A stretch of 64,000 nt of DNA from Pseudomonas sp. TH41 (GTDB taxonomy: Bacteria; Pseudomonadota; Gammaproteobacteria; Pseudomonadales; Pseudomonadaceae): contig NZ_JAEKFH010000003.1 in assembly GCF_016650695.1 (NCBI RefSeq), positions 1,508,001 through 1,572,000 of the forward strand, in the 5' to 3' direction. Numbering within the stretch: the first letter of the stretch is position 1; every line of letters starts with the position of its first letter. Positions 17,168 through 27,517 of the stretch are shown here, piece after piece. Position numbers and translations under genes: made by a program. The notes below the pieces were generated by a model, which saw nothing but the letters and a program-made list of their open reading frames with translations, was not told the origin of the DNA and searched no databases.

Positions 17168-18547
17168 ATGAAACAACCCAAACCGAATTTCTACAACCTG
17201 GCCTGGCGCTGGCATTTCTATGCCGGTCTGTTCGTCGCGCCATTCATGGTGATGCTGGCCCTGACCGGCATCATTTACTTGTTCAAGCCGCAGCTCGACC
17301 CGTTGATGTACGACAGCTTGATGAACGTCCCCGCCGGGCATCACAGCGTCCCGGCCGACGACCTGCTCAAGCGGGTGAAAGACGCGTATCCACACGCGAC
17401 CATCAAACAGTACCTGCCACCGGTCAACGCCGAGCGCAGCGCGCAATTTGTCGTGCTCAATGGCGGCAGCGAGCTCAACGTGTTCGTCGATCCGTACCAC
17501 GGCGACATCCTCGGCGAGCAAGATGCAAAGAAGAATCTGCAAGCCGTTGCGCGAGCGATTCACGGTGAGTTGATGATCGGTACGGTTGGTGATCGACTGG
17601 TCGAACTGGCCGCCGGCTGGGCCGTGGTGCTGGTGGTTTCCGGCGTATTTTTGTGGTGGCCACGCGGGCAAGCCGCCGGCATATTATGGCCACGGCTGAA
17701 CAGTCGCGGGCGCGTGCTCTGGCGTGACCTGCATGCCGTCACCGGTTTCTGGGGCGCCACTTTTCTGCTGCTGATGCTGCTCAGTGGCATGACCTGGACC
17801 GGGTTCTGGGGACAGAAATACGCGCAAGTGTGGAACGTGTTTCCGGCGGCTATGTGGAACAACGTGCCCACGTCAGACGTCGAGGCGCGGACGCTCAATA
17901 CCGCCACTCGCCAGACCGTGCCATGGGCGATGGAAAACACACCGATGCCAATGTCCGGCGACCACGCCGAACACATGTCCCACGGCGGCGCACAAGCCGG
18001 CCCTGCCGCACCGACCATCAGCCTGCAAGACGTGCAGGACATCGCCGAACAGCGCAAGGTCGAACCGGGTTACAGCATCACCTTGCCAACCACCGCCACC
18101 GGCGTGTTCACCATCGCAGTGTTCGCGGATGACCCGCGCAACGACGCCACGTTGCATGTCGATCAGTACACCGGCGATGTCCTCGCCGATGTGCGCTGGG
18201 AGCATTACGGCACCGTCGCCCGCGTCACGGAAACCGGCGTGATGTTGCACGAAGGCAAGATGTTCGGTGCCTTCAATCAGATCGTCGTGCTGCTGATTTG
18301 CCTGATGATTTTGCTCAGCGCGGTCAGTGGTGTGGTGATCTGGTGGAAGCGTCGGCCACAGGGCAAATTCGGTGTCCCGCCGCTACGTCACGACCTGCCG
18401 AAATGGAAAACGGCGATGGTCATCATGTTTGCCCTGGCGGTAGCGTTTCCGTTGGTGGGCGCTTCGCTGATCGTCGTATGGCTGCTGGATCGACTGCTGC
18501 TGTCGCGCCTCAATCGGCACACCGAACCTGCCTCGACTTCATCGTAA
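17168..18547 (+). CDS. PepSY-associated membrane (iron/copper-locus) protein
   Basis: A 459-residue inner-membrane protein of the PepSY_TM family. It has an N-terminal helix (FYAGLFVAPFMVMLALTGIIYLF), a periplasmic PepSY-like region (HGDILGEQ, YTGDVLADVRWEHYG), further helices near 140-160 and 195-215, and two at the C-terminus (IVVLLICLMILLSAVSGVV; VIMFALAVAFPLVGASLIVVW). A His/Met-rich loop (PMPMSGDHAEHMSHGG) near 258-273 suits copper. Homologues near TonB receptors are thought to be ferric or cupric reductases, but this is not proven here. It is the only intact large gene left downstream of the lost receptor. Confidence 0.87.
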   Translation: MKQPKPNFYNLAWRWHFYAGLFVAPFMVMLALTGIIYLFKPQLDPLMYDSLMNVPAGHHSVPADDLLKRVKDAYPHATIKQYLPPVNAERSAQFVVLNGGSELNVFVDPYHGDILGEQDAKKNLQAVARAIHGELMIGTVGDRLVELAAGWAVVLVVSGVFLWWPRGQAAGILWPRLNSRGRVLWRDLHAVTGFWGATFLLLMLLSGMTWTGFWGQKYAQVWNVFPAAMWNNVPTSDVEARTLNTATRQTVPWAMENTPMPMSGDHAEHMSHGGAQAGPAAPTISLQDVQDIAEQRKVEPGYSITLPTTATGVFTIAVFADDPRNDATLHVDQYTGDVLADVRWEHYGTVARVTETGVMLHEGKMFGAFNQIVVLLICLMILLSAVSGVVIWWKRRPQGKFGVPPLRHDLPKWKTAMVIMFALAVAFPLVGASLIVVWLLDRLLLSRLNRHTEPASTSS

Positions 18548-18583
18548 AAAACGTTCCGCGCTCCCACAGGCTTCCCCCAATCC

Positions 18584-18700
18584 CTGTAGGAGCGAGCTTG
18601 CTCGCGAAGGACGTTAACGATAACGCGTTCTTCCTGAATAAACGCGTTGCGCTCAAGTCCATCGTCGGAACGCCGCCCGGAGCAAGCTCGCTCCTACAAT
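18584..18700. repeat. REP inverted pair (GGAGCGAGCTTGCTCGCGA family)
   Basis: Facing units at 18584-18608 and about 18680-18700, separated by ~70 bases, downstream of the PepSY gene. Confidence 0.85.
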
Positions 18701-18723
18701 TGATCGGTGTTGCCTGCAATGTT

Positions 18724-18799
18724 TGCGCCCCAATGTGGCGCATCGCCTCGCACCACCGCGCCAGACGCGGCCCTTCATGGTGCGCCGCCAAAGGGCGCA
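18724..18799 (+). promoter_or_regulatory. Tandem enhancer-like sites upstream of urtA
   Basis: Two inverted repeats of identical form, TGCGCC-N7-GGCGCA, occupy 18724-18742 and 18781-18799. A further GCACCA (18750-18755) and TGGTGC (18778-18783) pair lies between and overlapping. They sit 40-115 bases upstream of a -24/-12 promoter, where NtrC-type activators bind. NtrC consensus half-sites are GCACC/GGTGC, so NtrC is plausible but the spacing is unusual. Confidence 0.5.
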
Positions 18800-18837
18800 A
18801 CCGCTCTAACACGACATTTCCCTGCCTTTTGCCGACC

Positions 18838-18853
18838 GGGCACAGCCCTTGCT
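18838..18853 (+). promoter_or_regulatory. Sigma54 (-24/-12) promoter of urtABCDE
   Basis: GGGCACAGCCCTTGCT carries the GG (18839-18840) and GC (18851-18852) dinucleotides exactly 10 bases apart, as required for RpoN. Expected transcription starts near 18864, about 50 bases before urtA. RpoN control of urea uptake fits nitrogen-limitation regulation. Confidence 0.78.
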
Positions 18854-18916
18854 AAAGACCCTTCCGTAGTCCGCATCTGCCACCAAGAAAATTCATAAAT
18901 TCATGGAGATCGCACA

Positions 18917-20182
18917 ATGAAGCGTCGCAGCTTGATCAAGGCTTTCACACTCTCGGCAAGCATCGCCGCGATGGGCATGACCTGGACCGTCCAGGCCGCC
19001 GAGACCATCAAGGTCGGTATTCTGCATTCGTTGTCCGGCACCATGGCGATCTCCGAGACCTCGCTCAAGGACATGGCGTTGATGACCATCGACGAGATCA
19101 ACGCCAAGGGTGGCGTGAACGGCAAGATGCTGGAACCGGTAGTCGTCGACCCGGCATCGAACTGGCCGCTGTTCGCCGAGAAGGGCCGTCAATTGCTGAC
19201 CCAGGACAAGGTTGCGGTGGTGTTCGGCTGCTGGACGTCGGTATCGCGTAAATCGGTATTGCCGGTGTTCGAAGAGCTCAATGGCCTGCTGTTCTACCCG
19301 GTGCAATACGAAGGCGAAGAGATGTCGCCGAACGTGTTCTACACTGGCGCCGCGCCGAACCAACAGGCGATCCCGGCGGTGGAATACCTGATGAGCGAGG
19401 AAGGCGGCAGCGCCAAGCGTTACTTCCTGCTGGGCACCGACTACGTCTACCCGCGCACCACCAACAAGATCCTGCGCTCGTTCCTGCACTCCAAAGGTGT
19501 GGCGGACAAAGACATCGAAGAGGTCTACACCCCGTTCGGCCACAGCGACTATCAAACCATCGTGGCCAACATCAAAAAATTCTCGGCCGGTGGCAAGACC
19601 GCCGTGATCTCCACCGTCAACGGCGACTCCAACGTGCCTTTCTATAAAGAGCTGGCTAACCAGGGTTTGAAAGCCACCGACGTTCCCGTCGTGGCGTTTT
19701 CGGTCGGTGAAGAAGAACTGCGTGGCATCGACACCAAACCGCTGGTGGGCAACCTCGCGGCGTGGAACTACTTCGAATCCGTCGAGAACCCGACGAACAA
19801 GAAATTCGTCGCCGACTGGAAAGCCTACGCCAAGAAACACAACCTGCCGGGCGCCGACAAAGCGGTGACCAACGACCCGATGGAAGCCACTTACGTGGGC
19901 ATCCACATGTGGGCGCAAGCGGCGGAGAAAGCCAAGTCCACCGACGTCGACAAAGTCCGCGAAGCCCTCGCTGGCCAGACCTTTGCCGCGCCATCGGGTT
20001 ACACACTGACCATGGACAGCACCAACCATCACCTGCACAAACCGGTGATGATCGGCGAGATCCAGGCAGACGGTCAGTTCAACGTGGTATGGCAAACAGA
20101 AGGCCCGATCCGCGCCCAGCCGTGGAGCCCGTTCATCCCGGGTAACGACAAGAAGCCTGAGTATGCGGTGAAGAGCAACTAA
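18917..20182 (+). CDS. urtA: Urea ABC transporter, substrate-binding protein
   Basis: A 421-residue periplasmic binding protein. The signal peptide begins MKRRSLIKAFTLS, close to a twin-arginine motif, and ends at VQAAE (about residue 29). The mature part starts TIKVGILHSLSGTMAISET and contains FGCWTSVSRKSVLPVFEE, LFYPVQYEGEE and FLLGTDYVYPRTTNKI, characteristic of UrtA rather than amino-acid-binding homologues. It opens the urt operon behind a sigma54-type promoter and is separated from urtB by a REP pair, which may make it the most abundant product. Confidence 0.96.
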   Translation: MKRRSLIKAFTLSASIAAMGMTWTVQAAETIKVGILHSLSGTMAISETSLKDMALMTIDEINAKGGVNGKMLEPVVVDPASNWPLFAEKGRQLLTQDKVAVVFGCWTSVSRKSVLPVFEELNGLLFYPVQYEGEEMSPNVFYTGAAPNQQAIPAVEYLMSEEGGSAKRYFLLGTDYVYPRTTNKILRSFLHSKGVADKDIEEVYTPFGHSDYQTIVANIKKFSAGGKTAVISTVNGDSNVPFYKELANQGLKATDVPVVAFSVGEEELRGIDTKPLVGNLAAWNYFESVENPTNKKFVADWKAYAKKHNLPGADKAVTNDPMEATYVGIHMWAQAAEKAKSTDVDKVREALAGQTFAAPSGYTLTMDSTNHHLHKPVMIGEIQADGQFNVVWQTEGPIRAQPWSPFIPGNDKKPEYAVKSN

Positions 20183-20230
20183 GCCACTGGATGTCGGGAC
20201 CTGACGAAATTGTTCGTCCCGACACAATTC

Positions 20231-20316
20231 CCTGTAGGAGCGAGCTTGCTCGCGATGGTGTGTCAGTCGACATCAATGTAGCTGATACACCATCGCGAGC
20301 AAGCTCGCTCCTACAA
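20231..20316. repeat. REP inverted pair within the urt operon
   Basis: Facing units CCTGTAGGAGCGAGCTTGCT.. and ..AGCAAGCTCGCTCCTACA with a ~35-base spacer between urtA and urtB. Its position suggests a role in 3' protection of urtA mRNA. Confidence 0.9.
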
Positions 20317-20339
20317 TGTCCGCGTCAAGGCGACCAACT

Positions 20340-21842
20340 ATGCCCACCGCCCTTCACCGCTTCATTATTGCCCTCGCGCTGCTGTTGCCGATGGCCACCC
20401 ACGCCGGTGACGCCGAAGACTTCATCGCGGCCAATCCCGTGCAGCAAGCCAAACTTCTGGAAGCCTGGGCCGCGCAGCCCGAGCCGGCCCGCATCGAACT
20501 GATCAAAGCCCTGCAACAAGGTGAGTTGACCCTCGACGGCCAGCCGAAAACCCTGCGCCTGAATAACCGCCTGCGAGGCCTCATCGACACCGCACTGGCC
20601 AGCCACCAATTGCTCGCCGCCGACGCCCACCTCCGCCTGGCCGCTGCCCAGCAATTGCAGAAAAGCGCAAAACCGGCGCAGCTTGCCTTCCTCGACCGGC
20701 AGCTGGCGGGCGAAAAAGATGAAAACGTTCACGCCACCCTGAGCCTGGCACTCGCCAATCTGCAACTGGTAGACACCACCCCCGCCGTGCGCCTCGCCGC
20801 TGTGCGTCTGCTCGGTGAAACCGGCGATCCATTGGCCCGCACGCGCCTCGAAAGCCTGCTTGAACCGGGCGTCGAAGCCGACGCCTCTGTGCGCACCGCC
20901 GCCGAAACCAGCCTGGCGCAAGTCAAACGCAAACTACTGATCGGCGAGGTCCTCGGCGAGGCGTTCAGCGGCATGTCCCTCGGTTCGATCCTGCTATTGG
21001 CAGCACTGGGACTGGCGATCACCTTCGGCCTGCTCGGCGTCATCAACATGGCCCACGGCGAGATGCTGATGCTCGGGGCCTACTCGACCTACGTGGTGCA
21101 GTTGATGTTCCAGCGCTTCGCCCCGCAAGCCATCGAGTTCTACCCGCTGATCGCCTTGCCGGTGGCGTTTTTTGTCACCGCCGCCATCGGCATGGCATTG
21201 GAACGCACGGTGATTCGTCACCTCTACGGCCGGCCACTGGAAACCCTGCTCGCCACCTGGGGCATCAGCCTGATGCTGATTCAGCTTGTCAGACTGATGT
21301 TCGGAGCTCAGAACGTTGAAGTGGCCAACCCGGCGTGGTTGTCGGGCGGGATTCAAGTGCTGCCCAACCTCGTGCTGCCATACAACCGCATCGTCATCAT
21401 CGCGTTCGCCCTGTTCGTGGTGGCGCTGACCTGGCTGCTGCTGAACAAAACCCGCCTCGGCTTGAACGTCCGCGCCGTGACCCAGAATCGCAACATGGCC
21501 GCCTGCTGCGGTGTGCCGACCGGGCGCGTGGACATGCTCGCGTTCGGCCTCGGCTCGGGCATCGCCGGCCTCGGTGGCGTAGCGCTGAGCCAGATCGGCA
21601 ACGTCGGCCCGGACCTCGGCCAGAGTTACATCATCGACTCGTTCCTGGTGGTGGTACTCGGCGGCGTCGGCCAGTTGGCCGGTAGCGTGCTGGCCGCCTT
21701 CGGCCTCGGTATCGCGAACAAGATTCTTGAACCGCAGATCGGTGCCGTACTCGGAAAAATCCTGATCCTCGCGCTGATCATTCTGTTCATCCAGAAGCGT
21801 CCGCAAGGTCTCTTCGCACTGAAAGGACGGGTGATCGACTGA
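20340..21842 (+). CDS. urtB: Urea ABC transporter, permease UrtB
   Basis: A 500-residue permease. A signal-like N-terminus (FIIALALLLPMATHAG) and about 180 residues of helical-repeat periplasmic sequence precede a LivH-type membrane domain (about 205-500) with LGLAITFGLLGVINMAHGEMLMLGAY, GIAGLGGVALSQIGNVGP and FLVVVLGGVGQLAGSV. The N-terminal extension is typical of UrtB. The chosen ATG gives the signal sequence; an upstream ATG at 20316 would begin inside the REP. The TGA overlaps the urtC ATG (TGATG). Confidence 0.95.
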   Translation: MPTALHRFIIALALLLPMATHAGDAEDFIAANPVQQAKLLEAWAAQPEPARIELIKALQQGELTLDGQPKTLRLNNRLRGLIDTALASHQLLAADAHLRLAAAQQLQKSAKPAQLAFLDRQLAGEKDENVHATLSLALANLQLVDTTPAVRLAAVRLLGETGDPLARTRLESLLEPGVEADASVRTAAETSLAQVKRKLLIGEVLGEAFSGMSLGSILLLAALGLAITFGLLGVINMAHGEMLMLGAYSTYVVQLMFQRFAPQAIEFYPLIALPVAFFVTAAIGMALERTVIRHLYGRPLETLLATWGISLMLIQLVRLMFGAQNVEVANPAWLSGGIQVLPNLVLPYNRIVIIAFALFVVALTWLLLNKTRLGLNVRAVTQNRNMAACCGVPTGRVDMLAFGLGSGIAGLGGVALSQIGNVGPDLGQSYIIDSFLVVVLGGVGQLAGSVLAAFGLGIANKILEPQIGAVLGKILILALIILFIQKRPQGLFALKGRVID

Positions 21843-22921
21843 TGAATCAACCTCTGATGCTCACGGCCACGCAAAAGGCCGGCCCCAAAGTCACGATCGC
21901 GGTGGGCGCGGTGATTCTCGTTCTGCTGCTGGCATTGCCGCTGCTGTCGCTGTTGTCGCCGGACAGCGCACTGCATGTCTCGGCTTACACGCTGACGCTG
22001 GTGGGCAAGATTCTCTGCTACGCCATCGTCGCCCTCGCGCTGGACCTGGTCTGGGGTTACGCCGGCCTGCTGTCCCTCGGCCACGGTTTGTTCTTTGCCC
22101 TCGGCGGCTATGCAATGGGCATGTACCTGATGCGCCAGGCCTCGGGCGATGGCTTGCCGGCGTTCATGACGTTCCTGTCGTGGACCGAATTGCCGTGGTA
22201 CTGGACCGGCACCAGCAGCTTCCTCTGGTCGATGTGCCTCGTAGTGTTGGCACCGGGGTTGCTGGCGTTGGTGTTCGGGTTCTTCGCCTTCCGCTCGAGA
22301 ATCAAAGGCGTGTACTTCTCGATCATGACCCAGGCCCTGACGTTTGCCGGGATGCTGCTGTTCTTTCGCAACGAAACCGGGTTCGGTGGCAACAACGGTT
22401 TCACCAACTTCCGCACCATTCTTGGGTTTGGCATCACTGAACCGGGGACTCGCGCGGTGCTGTTTTTCGCGACAGTGCTGTTGCTGGTGGCGAGCCTGTT
22501 TATCGGCTGGCGCTTGGCGCAGAGCAAATTTGGCCGGGTCCTGACCGCGCTGCGCGATGCCGAGAACCGCTTGATGTTCTGCGGTTACGATCCACGCGGT
22601 TTCAAACTGTTTGTCTGGGTGTTGAGTGCCGTGTTGTGCGGTTTGGCCGGCGCGCTGTACGTGCCGCAAGTCGGGATTATCAACCCGAGCGAAATGTCGC
22701 CGACCAACTCCATCGAGGCCGCCGTTTGGGTGGCGCTCGGTGGTCGCGGCACGCTGATAGGACCGCTGCTCGGCGCCGGCGTGGTCAACGGCATGAAGAG
22801 CTGGTTCACCGTGGCATTCCCCGAATACTGGCTGTTTTTTCTTGGGGCGCTGTTCATCGTCGTGACCCTGTACCTGCCCAAAGGCGTGATCGGCCTGCTG
22901 AAAAAAAGGGGTGAACAATGA
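21842..22921 (+). CDS. urtC: Urea ABC transporter, permease UrtC
   Basis: A 359-residue LivM-type permease with about eight to ten membrane helices. Key parts are ALALDLVWGYAGLLSLGHGLFFALGGYAMGMYLMR, SIMTQALTFAGMLLFF, the cytoplasmic coupling loop ALRDAENRLMFCGYDPRGFKL, and AVWVALGGRGTLIGPLLGAG. It is translationally coupled to urtB (1-base overlap) and urtD (ATGA overlap). Confidence 0.96.
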   Translation: MNQPLMLTATQKAGPKVTIAVGAVILVLLLALPLLSLLSPDSALHVSAYTLTLVGKILCYAIVALALDLVWGYAGLLSLGHGLFFALGGYAMGMYLMRQASGDGLPAFMTFLSWTELPWYWTGTSSFLWSMCLVVLAPGLLALVFGFFAFRSRIKGVYFSIMTQALTFAGMLLFFRNETGFGGNNGFTNFRTILGFGITEPGTRAVLFFATVLLLVASLFIGWRLAQSKFGRVLTALRDAENRLMFCGYDPRGFKLFVWVLSAVLCGLAGALYVPQVGIINPSEMSPTNSIEAAVWVALGGRGTLIGPLLGAGVVNGMKSWFTVAFPEYWLFFLGALFIVVTLYLPKGVIGLLKKRGEQ

Positions 22922-23787
22922 GAGTGACTGCGACGGCTGAGTTCATGCTCGAACCGGCCTTTTTCCCGGTGGACCCCAACAAGGATGCCGGCAGTAGCCG
23001 CGACGCCATCGGCCTCGGCCAACGCGCCAGCCCCGGCCTGAATACCCGCCACGGCACCCTCCTGACCCTGGAAGACATCAGCGTCAGCTTCGATGGCTTC
23101 AAGGCGCTGAACGATCTGAACCTGTACATCGGCGTCGGCGAATTACGCTGCATCATCGGCCCCAATGGCGCGGGCAAGACCACGCTGATGGACGTGATCA
23201 CCGGCAAGACTCGCCCCAGTCACGGCAAGGCCTGGTTCGGTGAAACCCTCGATCTGACGCAGATGAGTGAAGTGCAGATCGCCCAGGCCGGTATCGGCCG
23301 CAAGTTCCAGAAACCTACGGTGTTCGAAGCCTTGAGCGTGTTCGAAAACCTGGAGCTGGCGCAGAAAACCGACAAGTCGGTATGGGCCAGTCTGCGTGCG
23401 CGCCTGAGTGGCGAACAGAAAGATCGCATCAGCGAAGTGCTGGAAACGATTCGCCTGACCACCTCGGTCAATCGCCCCGCCGGTTTGCTTTCCCATGGAC
23501 AGAAGCAGTTCCTGGAAATCGGCATGTTGCTCATGCAGGACCCGCAACTGTTACTGCTCGACGAGCCGGTGGCGGGCATGACCGACGCCGAAACCGAATT
23601 CACCGCAGAACTGTTCAAGCGCCTGGCGGGCAAGCATTCGCTGATGGTGGTGGAACATGACATGGGCTTCGTCGGCTCCATCGCCGACCACGTTACCGTG
23701 TTGCACCAGGGCAGCGTGCTGGCCGAAGGGTCGCTGGAACAGGTACAGGACAACGAGCGGGTGATTGAGGTTTATCTCGGTCGCTGA
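22918..23787 (+). CDS. urtD: Urea ABC transporter, ATPase UrtD
   Basis: A 289-residue LivG-type ATPase. Walker A GPNGAGKTT (81-89), signature LLSHGQKQFLEIGMLLMQDP, Walker B LLLLDEPVAGM and the switch histidine in VVEHDMGFV are present. An extra ~45 residues precede the nucleotide-binding domain; the ATG overlapping the urtC stop suggests that they are translated, as in other Pseudomonas UrtD proteins. A REP pair separates it from urtE. Confidence 0.95.
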   Translation: MRVTATAEFMLEPAFFPVDPNKDAGSSRDAIGLGQRASPGLNTRHGTLLTLEDISVSFDGFKALNDLNLYIGVGELRCIIGPNGAGKTTLMDVITGKTRPSHGKAWFGETLDLTQMSEVQIAQAGIGRKFQKPTVFEALSVFENLELAQKTDKSVWASLRARLSGEQKDRISEVLETIRLTTSVNRPAGLLSHGQKQFLEIGMLLMQDPQLLLLDEPVAGMTDAETEFTAELFKRLAGKHSLMVVEHDMGFVGSIADHVTVLHQGSVLAEGSLEQVQDNERVIEVYLGR

Positions 23788-23793
23788 TTGCTA

Positions 23794-23897
23794 CCTGTAG
23801 GAGCGAGCTCGCTCGCGATGGACGTTAACGATGACGCGTTTCTTCTGAATGATCGTGTCACCCCAAGGCTCTTCGCGAGCAAGCTCGCTCCTACAGG
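23794..23897. repeat. REP inverted pair between urtD and urtE
   Basis: Facing units CCTGTAGGAGCGAGCTCGCT.. and ..AGCAAGCTCGCTCCTACAG around a ~45-base spacer, inside the urt operon. Confidence 0.9.
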
Positions 23898-23917
23898 GGA
23901 TTGAGGAGAATTCAACG

Positions 23918-24616
23918 ATGCTGCAAGTCGACAAGCTGCACCAGTACTACGGCGGTAGCCACATCTTGCGCGGCCTGACGTTTGACGTGAAGGTTGGCGA
24001 AGTCACCTGCCTGCTCGGACGCAACGGCGTGGGCAAGACCACACTGCTCAAATGCCTGATGGGTTTGCTGCCGGCCAAAGAAGGCGCGGTGAATTGGGAA
24101 GGGAAACCGATCACCACGTTCAAGCCGCATCAACGGGTGCATGCCGGGATCGCTTACGTGCCTCAGGGCCGCGAGATTTTCGGCCGACTGACCGTGGAAG
24201 AAAACCTGCTCATGGGCCTGTCGCGCTTTCCCGGCTCCGAAGCCAGGGAAGTCCCGGCGTTCATCTACGAGCTGTTCCCGGTGTTGCTGCAAATGAAGCA
24301 ACGGCGCGGCGGTGACTTGTCCGGTGGCCAGCAACAGCAATTGGCGATTGGCCGTGCATTGGCCAGCCGCCCACGGCTGCTGATCCTCGATGAGCCCACC
24401 GAAGGCATTCAGCCGTCCGTGATCAAGGAGATCGGCGCCGTGATCAAGAAACTCGCGGCTCGCGGCGACATGGCGATTTTGCTGGTCGAGCAATTCTACG
24501 ATTTCGCCGCCGAACTGGCCGACCACTACCTGGTGATGTCCCGGGGCGAGATCGTGCAGCAGGGCCGCGGAGAAAATATGGAGGCCGAGGGTGTACGCGG
24601 TCTGGTTACGATTTAA
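23918..24616 (+). CDS. urtE: Urea ABC transporter, ATPase UrtE
   Basis: A 232-residue LivF-type ATPase. Walker A GRNGVGKTT (34-42), signature DLSGGQQQQLAIGRALASRP, Walker B LLILDEPTEGIQPS, and the switch region LLVEQFYDFAAELADHYLVMSRGEIV. ATG 23918 is chosen for the GAGGAGAA ribosome site at 23903-23910; a longer frame from 23849 would translate the REP. It is 30 bases before ureD, so urt and ure genes are probably cotranscribed. Confidence 0.96.
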   Translation: MLQVDKLHQYYGGSHILRGLTFDVKVGEVTCLLGRNGVGKTTLLKCLMGLLPAKEGAVNWEGKPITTFKPHQRVHAGIAYVPQGREIFGRLTVEENLLMGLSRFPGSEAREVPAFIYELFPVLLQMKQRRGGDLSGGQQQQLAIGRALASRPRLLILDEPTEGIQPSVIKEIGAVIKKLAARGDMAILLVEQFYDFAAELADHYLVMSRGEIVQQGRGENMEAEGVRGLVTI

Positions 24617-24646
24617 TCTGCAGCGTCCTAACGATAATTAGAAACC

Positions 24647-25486
24647 ATGAATTTACCTGCCCTCACAACGCCGTTCACCCCGAGTTGGCATGCCGAGCTG
24701 GAACTGGGTTATGCCCGGTTCGGCGACAGCACGCGACCGGTTCAGCGCCGCCACCAGGGCCCGCTGCGGGTGCAGAAGCACCTGTATGCCGAAGGGCCGC
24801 AGGTGTGCCAGCACATCATCGTTCACCCGCCGGGCGGAATTGCCGGCGGTGACCGCCTGGACATCTCGGTCAGCGTCGGTGGCAATGCCTGGGCGCAGAT
24901 CACCAGTCCGGGCGCGGCCAAGTGGTATCGCGCGGCCGGCCCCGCCTATCAGCAGCTGGAATTGCGGGTAGCCGCGGGTGCGACACTGGAATGGTTGCCA
25001 CAGGAAACGATCATCTTCAGTGCGGCGCAGGCTGAACTCAGCACCTCCATCGACCTTGAAGGCGATGCCCGGCTGTTCTACTGGGACGTCGTGGCCCTGG
25101 GTCGCCCGGCCAGCGGCGAGCGTTTCGACCTCGGGTATTTCCAGGCGAAACTGGATATCCGCCGTGACGGCCAGTTGCTCTGGCACGAACGCCAGCGCAT
25201 TGTCGGGAATGACGGTTTGCTTGATTCGCCGATCGGGCTGGACGGGCAACCGGTGTTTGCGACGTTGCTGGTGACCGGCGAGATTGATAGTGAGCTACTG
25301 GAGAAATGCCGTTCGTTGAGCAATGACGTACGCGGGGATCTGACGCAGTTGCCGGGACTGTTGGTTGCCCGGTGCCTGGCCAGCGAGGCGCTGTTGGCGC
25401 GCGGCTGGCTGATCGAATTGTGGCGATTGCTCCGGCCTGCATTGTTAGGCCGTGAAGCCGTCCCACCCAGAATATGGAGCACCTGA
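24647..25486 (+). CDS. ureD: Urease accessory protein UreD
   Basis: A 279-residue UreD/UreH that scaffolds UreF-UreG on the urease apoprotein and channels nickel. Recognisable are the N-terminal [34 protein letters not shown], the [19 protein letters not shown] stretch, [10 protein letters not shown] and WLPQETIIF. It starts 30 bases after urtE and is followed by a REP pair before ureA. The other maturation proteins ureEFG lie 28 kb downstream in this window. Confidence 0.96.
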   Translation: MNLPALTTPFTPSWHAELELGYARFGDSTRPVQRRHQGPLRVQKHLYAEGPQVCQHIIVHPPGGIAGGDRLDISVSVGGNAWAQITSPGAAKWYRAAGPAYQQLELRVAAGATLEWLPQETIIFSAAQAELSTSIDLEGDARLFYWDVVALGRPASGERFDLGYFQAKLDIRRDGQLLWHERQRIVGNDGLLDSPIGLDGQPVFATLLVTGEIDSELLEKCRSLSNDVRGDLTQLPGLLVARCLASEALLARGWLIELWRLLRPALLGREAVPPRIWST

Positions 25487-25498
25487 ATTTGCATATCC

Positions 25499-25613
25499 CC
25501 TGTAGGAGCTGTCGAGCGAAGCGAGGCTGCGATCTTTTGATCTTCAGCGGTGCCGAAAAAGATCAAGATCAAAAGATCGCAGCCTCGCTTCGCTCGACAG
25601 CTCCTACATAGCT
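25499..25613. repeat. REP inverted pair between ureD and ureA
   Basis: Long facing arms (CCTGTAGGAGCTGTCGAGCG.. and ..CGCTCGACAGCTCCTACA) with AAAAGATCGCAGCCTCG inner arms. A short CATAGCTCCTA duplication follows at 25607-25625. Confidence 0.9.
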
Positions 25614-25671
25614 CCTACATAGCTAGTGCAAGACATTCGATTTTCATTCTGCCAAAAACGGATTCCAAACG

Positions 25672-25974
25672 ATGGACCTGACCCCACGCGAAAAAGACAA
25701 GCTGCTGATCTTCACCGCTGGCCTCGTGGCCGAGCGGCGTTTGGCGCGCGGCGTGAAACTCAATTACCCGGAAGCCATGGCCTACATCTCCGCCGCACTG
25801 CTCGAAGGCGCGCGTGACGGTCGGACCGTGGCCGAGCTGATGCACTTCGGCACCACCCTGCTCAGCCGTGAACAAGTGATGGAAGGCATCCCTGAAATGA
25901 TCCCGGAGATCCAGGTAGAAGCCACGTTCCCCGACGGCACCAAACTGGTCACCGTCCACCAACCCATCGCCTGA
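25672..25974 (+). CDS. ureA: Urease gamma subunit
   Basis: A 100-residue UreA, the usual length, with [23 protein letters not shown] at the start and [45 protein letters not shown] at the end. It is part of the (UreABC)3 nickel enzyme hydrolysing urea to ammonia and carbamate. Nine bases separate it from the GNAT gene. Confidence 0.98.
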   Translation: MDLTPREKDKLLIFTAGLVAERRLARGVKLNYPEAMAYISAALLEGARDGRTVAELMHFGTTLLSREQVMEGIPEMIPEIQVEATFPDGTKLVTVHQPIA

Positions 25975-25983
25975 GGCCGCGCC

Positions 25984-27055
<1,072 letters not shown>

Positions 27056-27056
<1 letters not shown>

Positions 27057-27361
27057 TGATTCCCGGTGAATACCAGATCCAGCCCGGCGAAATCGAGCTC
27101 AACGTCGGCCGCCGCACCGTCAGTTTGAAGGTGGCTAACAGCGGCGACCGGCCAATCCAGGTCGGCTCGCACTATCACTTTTTCGAAACCAACGACGCCC
27201 TGACCTTCGACCGCGCCGCCAGTCGCGGCATGCGCCTGAACATCCCCGCCGGCACCGCCGTTCGCTTCGAACCAGGGCAGAGCCGCGAGGTCGAGTTGGT
27301 GGACCTGGCCGGGCATCGCCGGGTGTTCGGGTTTGCCGGGCGGATCATGGGTGATCTTTGA
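27056..27361 (+). CDS. ureB: Urease beta subunit
   Basis: A 101-residue UreB with the expected start [19 protein letters not shown] and conserved [12 protein letters not shown] and [23 protein letters not shown]. The ATG overlaps the GNAT stop as TGATG; longer frames reading upstream are out of frame with ureB family length. It is separated from ureC by a REP-like palindrome of a different type. Confidence 0.98.
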
Positions 27362-27363
27362 CT

Positions 27364-27494
27364 GTGGCGAGGGGATTTATCCCCGTTCGGCCGCGTAGCG
27401 GTCGTAAAACCTGCCATCTCGGTTCATCAGACAAACCTCATCAACCATATTGCGGGTGCTTCGCACCCGAACGGGGATAAATCCCCTCGCCACA
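27364..27494. repeat. Long palindromic repeat between ureB and ureC (third REP family)
   Basis: Facing arms GTGGCGAGGGGATTTATCCC.. (27364) and ..GGGATAAATCCCCTCGCCAC (ending 27494) of about 26 bases each. The family differs from the two other REP types in the window and also occurs widely in fluorescens-group genomes (from memory). Confidence 0.85.
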
Positions 27495-27517
27495 ATAAAT
27501 TTGTGCAAGGAATTGTG

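Noticed and set aside
20316..20339. Longer N-terminus for urtB
   Set aside because: It starts inside the REP unit and would place residues before the signal sequence.
23849..23917. Longer N-terminus for urtE
   Set aside because: The extra codons translate a REP element; a strong ribosome site precedes ATG 23918.
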